Shown here piece by piece: positions 35,076 to 44,020 of a stretch of 64,000 bases of DNA. The notes under the pieces were generated by a model. That model saw only the letters and a program-made list of their open reading frames with translations, was not told where the DNA came from and searched no databases. Position numbers and translations under genes: made by a program. Position 1 is the stretch's first letter. Each line of letters starts with the position of its first letter. The DNA comes from Neorhizobium galegae bv. officinalis (lineage in GTDB: Bacteria; Pseudomonadota; Alphaproteobacteria; Rhizobiales; Rhizobiaceae), in the NCBI GenBank assembly GCA_000985875.1, contig CCRI01000010.1, positions 62,001-126,000 on the forward strand, written 5' to 3'.

Positions 35076-35930
35076 CTAAGCCGCCGTTGCCGCCTTCTTC
35101 TTCGCCACGCGGGCGCGGATCGACTCGATATCGGCCTTCGGCGTCGCCTTGAACAACGTGCGCGTATAGTCGTGCTTCGGGTCGGAAAACACCTCTTCGC
35201 GGGTGCCGTATTCCACCGCTTCGCCGAAATACATCACCATCACCTCGTCGGCGATGTAGCGCACTACCGACAGGTCGTGGCTGATGAAGACGTAGGTGAG
35301 GTTGAACTCGTCCTGCAGGTCGGCGAGCAGGTTCAGCACCTGGGCCTGGACCGAGAGGTCGAGAGCCGAAACCGGCTCGTCGAGCACCAGCAGCTTCGGG
35401 TTCAGCATCAGCGCGCGGGCAATCGCGATGCGCTGGCGCTGGCCGCCCGAGAACATGTGCGGGTAGCGGTTATAGTGTTCCGGGCCGAGGCCCACCTTCG
35501 TCAGCATTTCGCTGGCGCGGTCGCGGCGTTCGGCAGCCGACATGTCGGTGTTGATCGCGAGCGGTTCGCCGAGCACGTCGCCGATCTTCTGGCGCGGATT
35601 GAGCGAGCCATAGGGGTTCTGGAAGACGATCTGCACCTTCTGGCGCATGTCCTGGGTCAGGTGGCCGGGGCGGGTATCGACCTTCTTGTTGTCGATCAGC
35701 AGATCGCCGCCGGTCGGTTCGTCGATGAAGGTCAGCATGCGGGCCAGGGTGGACTTGCCGCAGCCGCTCTCGCCGACGATCGCCAGCGTCTTGCCGCGTT
35801 CCAGCTTGAAGGAGACGCCTTTCACCGCATGGATGATCTTCTTCGGTTTGAAGAGGCCGCCCGGCAGTTCGTAATCACGCTTGATGTTGCGCACTTCGAG
35901 CATGGTGTTGTCGGTCATGGTCTCGCTCAT
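35076..35930 (-). CDS. dppF: Dipeptide ABC transporter ATP-binding protein DppF
   Basis: A 284-residue cytoplasmic ATPase of the Opp/Dpp class. It has Walker A GESGCGKST, the signature FSGGQRQRIAIARAL, Walker B LLVLDEPVSALD and the H-loop YVFISHDLSVV, plus the C-terminal oligopeptide-transporter extension. The N-terminus has closely spaced possible starts (35930 and the methionine at residue 5); I kept the longer one, whose ATG overlaps the dppD stop by 4 bases. It is the last gene of the minus-strand dpp operon and pairs with DppD to power import. No T-rich terminator is evident after it. Confidence 0.93.
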   Translation of the reverse strand: MSETMTDNTMLEVRNIKRDYELPGGLFKPKKIIHAVKGVSFKLERGKTLAIVGESGCGKSTLARMLTFIDEPTGGDLLIDNKKVDTRPGHLTQDMRQKVQIVFQNPYGSLNPRQKIGDVLGEPLAINTDMSAAERRDRASEMLTKVGLGPEHYNRYPHMFSGGQRQRIAIARALMLNPKLLVLDEPVSALDLSVQAQVLNLLADLQDEFNLTYVFISHDLSVVRYIADEVMVMYFGEAVEYGTREEVFSDPKHDYTRTLFKATPKADIESIRARVAKKKAATAA

Positions 35931-36784
35931 GCGCTTACTCCCGGAGCGGGTTCCGGATTGCCGTCGAAGAAGGCGGAAACCGTGGTGAGGCGGTCGCCGG
36001 TGGCGTTTTCCGGCAGCGCCGCCAGCAGCGCCTTGGTGTAGTTGCTCTTCGGGTTTTCGAAGAGGGAGAGCACGTCGGCCTCCTCCATCTTGCGGCCCTT
36101 GTACTGGACGACGACGCGGTCGGCGGTCTCGGCGACGACGCCCATGTCATGGGTGATCATGATCAGGCCCATGCCGTTTTTCGCCTGCAGCGCCATGATC
36201 AGGTCGAGGATCTGCTTCTGGATCGTCACGTCGAGCGCGGTGGTCGGCTCGTCGGCGATCAGCAGTTTCGGATTGCAGGCGATCGCAATGGCGATCATCA
36301 CGCGCTGGCACTGGCCGCCGGACATCTGGTGCGGGAAGTGGTTCAGCCGCTCTTCCGGGTTGGGCAGGCCGACCTGGCTGAACAGCTCGATGGCGCGGGC
36401 GCGGCGGGCTTTTGCGTCGAGGCCAAGATGGATGCGCAGCACTTCCTCGATCTGGAAGCCGACCGTGAAACACGGGTTGAGGCTGGCAACCGGCTCCTGG
36501 AAGATCATCGCGATATCCTTGCCGATCAGCTTGCGGCGCTCGGCCGGGCTGATGTTCTGGATGTCGCGGCCTTCGAAGAGCATGCGGTCGGCGGTGATCT
36601 TGGCAGTCCAGGGGAGAAGGCCCATGACGGCGAGCATGGCGACGGACTTGCCGGAGCCGGATTCGCCGACGATTGCCAGGACCTCGGCCTTTTCGACCGA
36701 GATGGAGACGCCGTCGACGGCGCGGAACCAGCCGGTGGCGGTTTCGAATTCGACGGTGAGGTTATCGATTTGCAGAAGCGCCAT
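35927..36784 (-). CDS. dppD: Dipeptide ABC transporter ATP-binding protein DppD
   Basis: A 285-residue ATPase partner of DppF. Walker A is GESGSGKSV, the signature MSGGQCQRVMIAIAIA, Walker B LLIADEPTTALDVT and the H-loop ITHDMGVV. The open frame extends 111 bases upstream into dppC; I chose the ATG at 36784 because MALLQIDNLTVEF is the family start and it sits 2 bases after the dppC stop. It energises the DppBC channel. Two different ATPases are normal for this importer class. Confidence 0.94.
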   Translation of the reverse strand: MALLQIDNLTVEFETATGWFRAVDGVSISVEKAEVLAIVGESGSGKSVAMLAVMGLLPWTAKITADRMLFEGRDIQNISPAERRKLIGKDIAMIFQEPVASLNPCFTVGFQIEEVLRIHLGLDAKARRARAIELFSQVGLPNPEERLNHFPHQMSGGQCQRVMIAIAIACNPKLLIADEPTTALDVTIQKQILDLIMALQAKNGMGLIMITHDMGVVAETADRVVVQYKGRKMEEADVLSLFENPKSNYTKALLAALPENATGDRLTTVSAFFDGNPEPAPGVSA

Positions 36785-36786
36785 GA

Positions 36787-37704
36787 TCAGGACCTCTTCA
36801 GTTTCGGGTCGAGCGCATCGCGCAGGCCGTCGCCCATCAGGTTGATGGCGAGAACGGTGACGAGAATGGCGACGCCGGGGAAGGTGACGACCCACCAGGC
36901 GCGCAGGATGAATTCACGCGCTTCGGCAAGCATCGTGCCCCATTCCGGTGCCGGCGGCTGGGCGCCCATGCCGAGGAAGCCAAGGGCGGCTGCATCGAGG
37001 ATGGCGTTCGAGAAGGAAAGCGTCGCCTGGACGATCAGCGGCGCGGTACAGTTCGGCAGGATGGTGCGGAACATCAGTCGGATGGGACCGGCCCCGGCAA
37101 GCCGGGCCGCGGTGACGTAGTCGCGGCTCTTTTCGGCCATCACGGCGGCGCGGGTGAGGCGCACGAAATGCGGCTGCAGGGTGAGCGCGATGGCGATCAT
37201 GCCGTTCGTGAGGCTTGGGCCCAGGATCGCGACGAGCACGAGGGCGAGCAGCAGCGACGGGAAGGCAAGGATGATGTCCATCAGGCGCATGATGACCGTA
37301 TCGATCCAACCGCGGTAATAACCGGCGATCAGGCCGACGATGATGCCGCCGGTGAGCGACAGCGTCGTCACGAAGACGCCGATGAACAGCGAATACTGCG
37401 CGCCATAGATCAGGCGGGACAGGATATCGCGGCCGACAGGATCGGTGCCGAGCAGATAGGACGGGTTGCCGCCCTCGGCCCAGGCCGGGGGAAGCAGAGC
37501 GAAATCACGATACTGCTCGAACGGCGAATGCGGGGCGATGAGCGACGCGAAGATCGCCACGATGACGAGGGCGACGAAAATGATGAGGCCCAGAACGGCG
37601 CCGCGGTTTTCGGAAAAGTAGAACCAGAACTCGCGGAGCATCTGGCGGCGCATCGCGGCGCTGGAAACCGGCTCGGCGGTCTTGGTAACAGTGGTATCGG
37701 CCAT
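36787..37704 (-). CDS. dppC: Dipeptide ABC transporter permease DppC
   Basis: A 305-residue inner-membrane permease. After one N-terminal helix it has the DppC hallmark YLLGTDPVGRDILSRLI, followed by helices and an EAA loop (SRDYVTAARLAGAGPIRLMF). FLGMGAQPPAPEWGTML is also typical. I chose the ATG at 37704, preceded by AGAAGGAGAAAATCC, rather than the frame's first ATG at 37734. It forms the translocation channel with DppB. Confidence 0.94.
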   Translation of the reverse strand: MADTTVTKTAEPVSSAAMRRQMLREFWFYFSENRGAVLGLIIFVALVIVAIFASLIAPHSPFEQYRDFALLPPAWAEGGNPSYLLGTDPVGRDILSRLIYGAQYSLFIGVFVTTLSLTGGIIVGLIAGYYRGWIDTVIMRLMDIILAFPSLLLALVLVAILGPSLTNGMIAIALTLQPHFVRLTRAAVMAEKSRDYVTAARLAGAGPIRLMFRTILPNCTAPLIVQATLSFSNAILDAAALGFLGMGAQPPAPEWGTMLAEAREFILRAWWVVTFPGVAILVTVLAINLMGDGLRDALDPKLKRS

Positions 37705-37730
37705 GGGATTTTCTCCTTCTTGGTGCCGGA

Positions 37731-38735
37731 TCAATGTCGGATTCTGGGATTGATCAGCCCGTAGAGCAGATCAACGATGAGATTGACGAACATGATGATG
37801 GCCGCGATCAGGAGCAGGCCGCCCTGGATGACGGCGTAGTCGCGGCGGAAGACGCTGTCGACCATCCACTTGCCGATGCCCGGCCAGGAGAAGATCGTCT
37901 CGGTCAGGATGGCGCCGGCGAGCATGACGCCGATCTGCAGGCCGATCGTGGTGATGACCGGGATCATGGCGTTGCGCAGCGCATGGATGCCGACGACGCG
38001 GAAGGGCGAAAGGCCCTTGGCGCGGGCGGTGCGGACGTAATCTTCCGAAAGCACTTCCAGCATGGCGGAACGCGTCTGGCGGGCGATGACGGCGAGCGGA
38101 ATGGTCGCAAGCACGATCGACGGCAGGGCGAGATGGCTGATCGCAGAGGCGAAGGCGCCTTTCTGGCCCGAGAGCAGCGAATCGATCAGCATGAAGCCGG
38201 TGACCGGCGGAAAGAAGAACATCAGCGAGATGCGGCCGGAAACCGGGAACCATTGCAGGGTGCCGGAGAAGAGGATGATCAGCAGCAGGCCCCACCAGAA
38301 GATCGGCATCGAATAACCGACAAGCGCGATGCCCATCAGCCCCTGGTCGAAGATCGAGCCGCGCTTGATCGCAGCGATCACGCCGGCCGGAATGCCGAGA
38401 GCGACGGCGATGACGATGGCGCAGAAGGAAAGCTCCACGGTCGCCGGAAACAGCGCCCAGAACTGCTCGAGGATCGGCTTCTTGGAAACGATAGACGATC
38501 CGAAATCGCCGGTCAGCACGCCGCCGAGATAATCGAAATACTGGACGATCAGCGGCCGGTCCATGCCGAGCTGGGCACTGATCTGGGCATGCCGCTCCGG
38601 CGACATGACGCGTTCGCCCGAAAGAAGCGCAACCGGATCACCCGGCAGAAGTCGGATAAATGAAAACGCAATGATCGAGACCCCGATGAAAGTCGGGATC
38701 AACACGGCGATACGCCGCAACAGGAAGCCAAACAT
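37731..38735 (-). CDS. dppB: Dipeptide ABC transporter permease DppB
   Basis: A 334-residue inner-membrane permease with six helices. It starts MFGFLLRRIAVLIPTFIGVS, as DppB/GsiC proteins do, and carries FIRLLPGDPV in the first loop, the EAA loop SEDYVRTARAKGLSPFRVVG and the FSWPGIGKWM motif. It is separated from dppA by 157 bases containing a terminator-like hairpin, and from dppC by 26 bases. Its transcription therefore probably depends on read-through from dppA. Confidence 0.94.
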   Translation of the reverse strand: MFGFLLRRIAVLIPTFIGVSIIAFSFIRLLPGDPVALLSGERVMSPERHAQISAQLGMDRPLIVQYFDYLGGVLTGDFGSSIVSKKPILEQFWALFPATVELSFCAIVIAVALGIPAGVIAAIKRGSIFDQGLMGIALVGYSMPIFWWGLLLIILFSGTLQWFPVSGRISLMFFFPPVTGFMLIDSLLSGQKGAFASAISHLALPSIVLATIPLAVIARQTRSAMLEVLSEDYVRTARAKGLSPFRVVGIHALRNAMIPVITTIGLQIGVMLAGAILTETIFSWPGIGKWMVDSVFRRDYAVIQGGLLLIAAIIMFVNLIVDLLYGLINPRIRH

Positions 38736-38841
38736 TCGAAACCTTCGTGGTTTTTGGTTCGTGGCCGATTCACGGTTTTGTCAAGCCACGAAGACGGCAA
38801 TCGTGGCGTCTTCGCCAAAATTTTGGCGTCTCATAAGAAAA

Positions 38842-38872
38842 TGCCGCGGGAAACGCAACGCGTCCCGCGGCA
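38842..38872 (-). terminator. Hairpin attenuator between dppA and dppB
   Basis: A perfect 10-bp stem (38842-38851 with 38863-38872), 20 bases after the dppA stop. Read on the minus strand it is followed by TTTTCTT. It probably lowers permease and ATPase expression relative to the binding protein, a usual arrangement in such operons. Confidence 0.75.
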
Positions 38873-38892
38873 AAATCGTCGCGAAGCAGAAA

Positions 38893-40488
38893 TTACTGGG
38901 CGATATCGACAGCTTCGAAGGTGAAGTCGCCGAGCGGGCTCTGGGTAAAGCCGGTCACGCCCTTGCGCATCGGAACGACGGCGAGGGAGTGGTCGATGGT
39001 TGCCCAGGGAGCATCCTTCTTGAAGATCGCCTGAGCCTGTTCGTAGAGCTTGGTGCGCTCGGCCTGATCGGAGACGACCTTGGCCTTCTTCACCAGGTCG
39101 TCGAACTCCTTGTTGCACCACTGAGCGCGGTTGTTGCCGCCGACGGCATCGCAGCCGAGCAGCGTGTCAAGGAAGTTGTCCGGGTCGCCGTTGTCGCCGG
39201 TCCAGCCCATGATGGCGGCGCCATCGCGGTTCTTGTCCTTCGAACGCTGCAGGTATTCAGCCCATTCGAAAGAAACGATCTCGACCTTGACGCCGATCTT
39301 GGCGAAATCGTCCTGGATGATTTCGGCCGCGCGGCGGGCGTTCAGCATGTAGGGACGCGAAACCGGCATCGCCCAGACCTTCATGGAAAGGTCCTTGACG
39401 CCTGCGTCGGCGAGCATCTTCTTGGCCGCTTCGAGGTCGTACGTGTCGTCCTGGGTCGCCTTGCTGTAGGACCACATGGTCGGCGGGATCGGGTTGACGG
39501 CGGGTGTCGCCATGCCCTGGAAGACGGCGTCGACGATCGCCTTCTTGTTGATCGCCTTGTTCAGCGCCTTGCGGACTTCGACCTTGTCGAACGGAGCCTT
39601 GGTCGTGTTGTAGGCGAGGTAGGCGACGTTCAGACCTTCCTGCTCCAGAACCTGAAGGTTCGGATCAGCCTTCATGGCCTTCACGTCGGCGGCGTTCGGA
39701 TACGGCATCAGGTGGCATTCGCCGGCCTTGAGCTTCTGGTAACGAACGGCGGCGTCGGTGGTGATCGCGAAGACGAGGTCGTCGATCTTCGGAGCCGGGC
39801 CCCAGAAATCGGCGTTCTTCTTGTAGCGGATGACGGCGTCCTGCTGGTAGCCGACGAAGGTGAACGGACCGGTGCCGACCGGCATCTGGTTCAGCTGTTC
39901 CTTCTTGCCGGCCTTGTCGAGGCTGTCGGCATATTCCTTCGACATGATCGAGGCGAACGGCATGGCGAGGTTGGCGAGGAACGGCGCTTCCGGACGGTTG
40001 AGCGTGACCTTGACGGTCAGGTCGTCGACCTTCTCGATCGACTTGATCAGCTTCGGAAAGCCCATGCCATCGGCATATTCCCAGGTCGCGCCGGCAATGT
40101 ACTTGTTCCAGGCGTTCTTCTCGTCGATCTGGCGGCCGATCGAGAAGACGACGTCGTCGGCGTTCAGGCTGCGGGTCGGCTTGAAGAAGTCGGTCGTCTG
40201 GAACTTGACGTTCGGACGCAGCTTGAAGGTGTAGACGGTGCCGTCAGCGGAAATCTCCCAGCTCTGGGCAAGGGCTGCTTCCGGCTGGGTCGTGCCCGGC
40301 TTGAACTCGAGCAGGCGGTTGTAGATCGGATGCGCCGAAGCGTCGAAGGTCGTGCCGGCGGTATAGATGCCGGGATCGAAGCCTTCCGGAGAACCTTCCG
40401 AGCAATATACGAAGGTCTTGGCGCTGGCGGCGCTTGCGAAGAATGTTGCCGACAGCAGCGCTGCGGCAAGGGCGAGTTTGTATTTCAT
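38893..40488 (-). CDS. dppA: Dipeptide ABC transporter substrate-binding protein DppA
   Basis: A 531-residue periplasmic binding protein of SBP family 5. A Sec signal peptide (MKYKLALAAALLSATFFASA then ASA-K) ends near residue 23. The mature part matches DppA: VYCSEGSPEGFDPGIYTAGT, IYNRLLEFKPGTTQPEAALA, SWEISADGTVYTFKLRPNVK, DVVFSIGRQ, and GWTGDNGDPDNFLDTLLGCD in the peptide-binding region. I chose ATG 40488 with GGGAGATCAAAA upstream, not the longer frame. It captures dipeptides, and in relatives also delta-aminolevulinate or heme, for DppBCDF. It is first in its operon, divergent from the M20 hydrolase gene. Confidence 0.94.
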   Translation of the reverse strand: MKYKLALAAALLSATFFASAASAKTFVYCSEGSPEGFDPGIYTAGTTFDASAHPIYNRLLEFKPGTTQPEAALAQSWEISADGTVYTFKLRPNVKFQTTDFFKPTRSLNADDVVFSIGRQIDEKNAWNKYIAGATWEYADGMGFPKLIKSIEKVDDLTVKVTLNRPEAPFLANLAMPFASIMSKEYADSLDKAGKKEQLNQMPVGTGPFTFVGYQQDAVIRYKKNADFWGPAPKIDDLVFAITTDAAVRYQKLKAGECHLMPYPNAADVKAMKADPNLQVLEQEGLNVAYLAYNTTKAPFDKVEVRKALNKAINKKAIVDAVFQGMATPAVNPIPPTMWSYSKATQDDTYDLEAAKKMLADAGVKDLSMKVWAMPVSRPYMLNARRAAEIIQDDFAKIGVKVEIVSFEWAEYLQRSKDKNRDGAAIMGWTGDNGDPDNFLDTLLGCDAVGGNNRAQWCNKEFDDLVKKAKVVSDQAERTKLYEQAQAIFKKDAPWATIDHSLAVVPMRKGVTGFTQSPLGDFTFEAVDIAQ

Positions 40489-41023
40489 TTTTGATCTCCC
40501 GATGACCTGTGGCCGGCTTATGTGCCGTGCCCGGTGGATGTCTTCAGCTGGAATGGCGCGTATATAGCGCCCAAAGACTGGTATTCCCGTGTTCACCTCC
40601 TAGCCGGCGATATTTCGCTGCGGCCGGCCTTCAAAATGCGTTTCTCCTGGCGGGTCCGCTCCGGCCTTCAGGCCGCGCATGTCCCTCTTGTTCTTTGATC
40701 CCGATCAACGGCCTCCCGCCGTATCGGATTTCACGCCCGCTTCATTCTTTAGAAAATTTTCCACAAAATCGGCAAAATCCCCGTGCATTTTTATTAGTTT
40801 CGGCGCGTTTCGTAGATTTGCCTGCGGGCCGTGGCGCGGGAGCATAACGATTATGATCCGGTTGTCGAGATACTAACATTCGCGTACCGCTCACATCCGG
40901 ATTCCCTTCTCCCCCAACCCTCCACAGGACCGGCTTTTGCTGCAATGCCGCATTGCCATCGGCCAGGAATTGGCTACGGTTCTGGCCTTCCGACCAGCAT
41001 AAATCTATCGAGGCAGTGGTTTC
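40489..41023. other. Divergent intergenic region, dppA / M20 hydrolase
   Basis: This 535-base gap must hold the promoters of the dpp operon (leftward) and of the M20 hydrolase (rightward). A comparatively AT-rich patch lies at about 40740-40805. I see no clear -35/-10 pair, no strong palindrome and no small gene. Confidence 0.5.
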
Positions 41024-42457
41024 ATGACGACAAGCAATTCCAATCTCCCGCTCGTTTGGGATTTCATCGACCGCAAAAAAGAGGTCTTCACGGAACTCGC
41101 GGACCGCGTTTGGGAGACGCCGGAAACCTGCTACATGGAAACGCTTTCCGCTGCCGCGCATCGCGAGATGCTGGAGGCTCAGGGCTTCAAGATCACCGAA
41201 AACGTCGCCGGCATTCCGACCGCGCTGATCGGCGAGGCGGGCGAGGGCGGCCCGGTGATCGCCTTTCTCGGCGAATACGATGCGCTGGCCGGCCTCAGCC
41301 AGAAGGCCGGTGTCACCCGGCATGACCCGACGGTCCCCGGCGCGAACGGCCATGGCTGCGGCCACAATCTTCTCGGCTCCGCATCGCTGCTGGCGGCGAC
41401 CGCGCTGAAGGATTGGCTGGAAAAGACCGGCACACCCGGCCGCGTGCGCTATTACGGCTGCCCGGCGGAAGAAGGCGGCGCCGCCAAGGCGTTCATGGTG
41501 CGGGCCGGGGCCTTCGAGGACGTCGACATTGCGATCAGCTGGCACCCGAGCAACTTCGCCGGGGTGCAGCGGGAGACCTCGCTTGCCAACTGCCGGATCG
41601 ACTTCACCTTCACGGGCCGTGCCGCTCACGCATCCGCCGTGCCGGAACTCGGCCGCAGCGCGCTCGATGCCGTCGAGCTGATGAGCGTCGGTGTCAATTA
41701 TATGCGCGAGCACATGCCGTCCGAGAGCCGCATCCACTATGCGGTCCTGGATAGCGGCGGCATCTCGCCGAACGTCGTGCAGGCGCATGCCAAGGTGCGT
41801 TACGTCGTTCGCTCCGCTGATCTGCCCGGGCTTTTCGCACTGATCGAGCGTGTCAAGAAGGTCGCCGAAGGCGCGGCGCTGATGACCGAGACCAAGGTCG
41901 AGAGCACGATCCTGGCGGGCGTTTCCAACCTCGTCGTCAATACACCGCTGATGGACGTCATGCAGGACGTCTGGGACAGCATGGGCCCGCCGTCCTTCGA
42001 CGCCGCTGATATCGAGTTTGCCGAGCAGATCCGCGCGACGCTGACGCCGGAAGACATTGCGGCAAGCTGGAACCAGGAGCGCCTGGAACAGCGGGACGTT
42101 CCGCTCGCCGATTTCATCCTGCCGGCGCACACCGAAAACCGCCAGATGGGCGGATCGACGGATGTCGGCGATGTCAGCTGGGTCGTGCCGACCGTGCAGG
42201 CCTATGGCGCGACGCTCGCCATCGGCACCCAGCTTCACACCTGGCAGGTGGTGGCGCAGGGCAAGAGCCCGCTTGCCCACAAGGGCATGGTTTCCGTCGC
42301 CAAGGCGATGGCCGCGACCGGACTGGCCGCGATAACAAGCGATCAGCTCCGCGAGGCGGCCTGGGCCGACCTGAAGAAGCGGCGCAAGGGACAGGACTAC
42401 AAAAGCCCCATCCCGGCCGGCGCCGAACCTCCGGTCGCTGCGATGACGCTGAAGTGA
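41024..42457 (+). CDS. M20 amidohydrolase, AbgB type
   Basis: A 477-residue zinc peptidase of the M20D group, closest by pattern to AbgB, the p-aminobenzoyl-glutamate hydrolase subunit B. Metal-site motifs are GHGCGHNLLGSAS (about 109-121), YGCPAEEGGAAKAFM with the catalytic glutamate pair, and ISWHPSNF. The dimerisation insert (about 190-300) includes FTGRAAHASAVPELGRSALD. It hydrolyses amide bonds of N-acyl or amidated amino acids in the cytosol. Standing divergent to a dipeptide importer and just before an aminotransferase, it may split an imported acyl- or peptide-like substrate. The start has only a weak ribosome site (GAGGCAG). Confidence 0.88.
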   Translation: MTTSNSNLPLVWDFIDRKKEVFTELADRVWETPETCYMETLSAAAHREMLEAQGFKITENVAGIPTALIGEAGEGGPVIAFLGEYDALAGLSQKAGVTRHDPTVPGANGHGCGHNLLGSASLLAATALKDWLEKTGTPGRVRYYGCPAEEGGAAKAFMVRAGAFEDVDIAISWHPSNFAGVQRETSLANCRIDFTFTGRAAHASAVPELGRSALDAVELMSVGVNYMREHMPSESRIHYAVLDSGGISPNVVQAHAKVRYVVRSADLPGLFALIERVKKVAEGAALMTETKVESTILAGVSNLVVNTPLMDVMQDVWDSMGPPSFDAADIEFAEQIRATLTPEDIAASWNQERLEQRDVPLADFILPAHTENRQMGGSTDVGDVSWVVPTVQAYGATLAIGTQLHTWQVVAQGKSPLAHKGMVSVAKAMAATGLAAITSDQLREAAWADLKKRRKGQDYKSPIPAGAEPPVAAMTLK

Positions 42458-42590
42458 ACAAATGAACTGATCGACGCGTCAACTATTTTGAACAGTCGGC
42501 CTCTCTGAAAACGGCGATTTGGGCTGTCCAACATCGCCGTTTCCGCCTATGAAATTCATAGACCGTTGCGTGTCTCACAGGAGGTCCGTC

Positions 42591-43946
42591 GTGACTATTC
42601 AGCCCAATTCCATCGAAGCCCGGGACAAGGCTTACCAGCTCCACTCCTACACCAATGCCCGCGCACTGGAGCGCGACGGATCGCTGGTGATCGACCGCGG
42701 CGAGGGCATCTATGTCTACGACGTGAACGGCAACAAATATATCGAGGGCATGGCCGGGCTCTGGAGCGTCGGCGTCGGTTTCGGCGAAAGCCGGCTTGTC
42801 GAAGCGGCAGCCAGGCAGATGGCGAAGCTCCCCTATTACCATACCTTTACCCTCCGCAGTCACGGCCCGTCGATCGATCTTGCCGAAAAGCTGATCCAGA
42901 TGGCGCCGGTGCCGATGTCGAAGGCCTATTTCACCAATTCCGGTTCCGAGGCCAACGACACCGCCATGAAGATGGTCTGGTATCGTTCGAACGCGCTCGG
43001 CAAGCCGGAAAAGAAGAAGATCATCTCGCGCATCAAGGGCTATCACGGCGTGACGATCGCCAGCGCCAGCCTGACCGGCCTGCCGAACAACCACCGCTCG
43101 TTCGACCTTCCGCTCGCCGGCGTCTTCCACACGACCTGCCCGCATTACCGCGCCTTCAAACAGGAAAACGAGACGGAATCGGCCTTCGTCGAGCGTTGTG
43201 CCAAGGACCTCGAAGACCTGATCCTCAAGGAAGGTCCCGAAACCGTCGCCGCCTTCATCGGCGAGCCGGTCATGGGTGCGGGCGGCGTCATCGTGCCGCC
43301 GGCCGGGTACTGGGATGCGATCCAGAAGGTGCTCAGGAAATACGACATCCTGCTGATCGCCGACGAGGTGATCTGCGGTTTCGGGCGCACCGGCGAGATG
43401 TTCGGCACCACGACCTATTCGCTGCAGCCGGACATCATGACCCTGTCGAAGCAGATTTCGTCGTCCTACCAGCCGATCTCGGCGCTGCTGATCAACGAGA
43501 ACGTCTACGGGCCGCTTGCCGACGAATCGGCGAAGATCGGCACGTTCGGCCATGGCGTGACAGCCGCCGGCCATCCGGTCGCCGCAGCGGTTGCGCTTGA
43601 AAACCTGGCGATCATCGAAGAACGCGATCTTGTCGGCAATGTGCGGGCGCTGGCACCGAAGTTCCAGGGCCGGCTAAAGGCGCTGGAAAGCCACCCGCTG
43701 GCGATCGAAGCGCGCGGCGTCGGCCTCATCGGCGCCCTGGAACTGAAGCCACGCGACGGTTTCGCGACCGGCCAGCTCGGTCCCAAGCTGCTGGCGATCA
43801 TGCTCGAAAAGGGCCTGATCTCGCGGGCGATCGGCGACTCGCTGGCGCTCTGCCCGCCGATGATCATCAACGAACAACAGATCGACACGATCTTCGACAC
43901 GTTCGAAGCCTCGCTCGAAGTCTTCGCGAAGCAACTCGCTGCCTGA
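42591..43946 (+). CDS. Class III aminotransferase (omega-amino acid type)
   Basis: A 451-residue PLP-dependent aminotransferase. Expected motifs are present: YIEGMAGLWSVGVGFGESRL, FTNSGSEANDTAMKMVWY for phosphate binding, KGYHGVTIASASLTG, FIGEPVMGAGGVIVPPAGYW, LIADEVICGFGRTGEMFG with the PLP-binding aspartate, and the Schiff-base lysine in MTLSKQISSSYQPI. GTG 42591 follows ACAGGAGGTCC. Enzymes with this pattern move amino groups from omega-amino acids, beta-alanine, GABA or diamines to pyruvate or a related keto acid. It follows the M20 hydrolase by 133 bases and could use the amine released there. Exact donor unknown. Confidence 0.9.
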   Translation: MTIQPNSIEARDKAYQLHSYTNARALERDGSLVIDRGEGIYVYDVNGNKYIEGMAGLWSVGVGFGESRLVEAAARQMAKLPYYHTFTLRSHGPSIDLAEKLIQMAPVPMSKAYFTNSGSEANDTAMKMVWYRSNALGKPEKKKIISRIKGYHGVTIASASLTGLPNNHRSFDLPLAGVFHTTCPHYRAFKQENETESAFVERCAKDLEDLILKEGPETVAAFIGEPVMGAGGVIVPPAGYWDAIQKVLRKYDILLIADEVICGFGRTGEMFGTTTYSLQPDIMTLSKQISSSYQPISALLINENVYGPLADESAKIGTFGHGVTAAGHPVAAAVALENLAIIEERDLVGNVRALAPKFQGRLKALESHPLAIEARGVGLIGALELKPRDGFATGQLGPKLLAIMLEKGLISRAIGDSLALCPPMIINEQQIDTIFDTFEASLEVFAKQLAA

Positions 43947-44020
43947 TACCTCCGGAGCCGCGCTAACCTATTGGTGCGGCTCCGATTGCTCTTCACGCGA
44001 GCGCGCCTATATTGCTCGCT

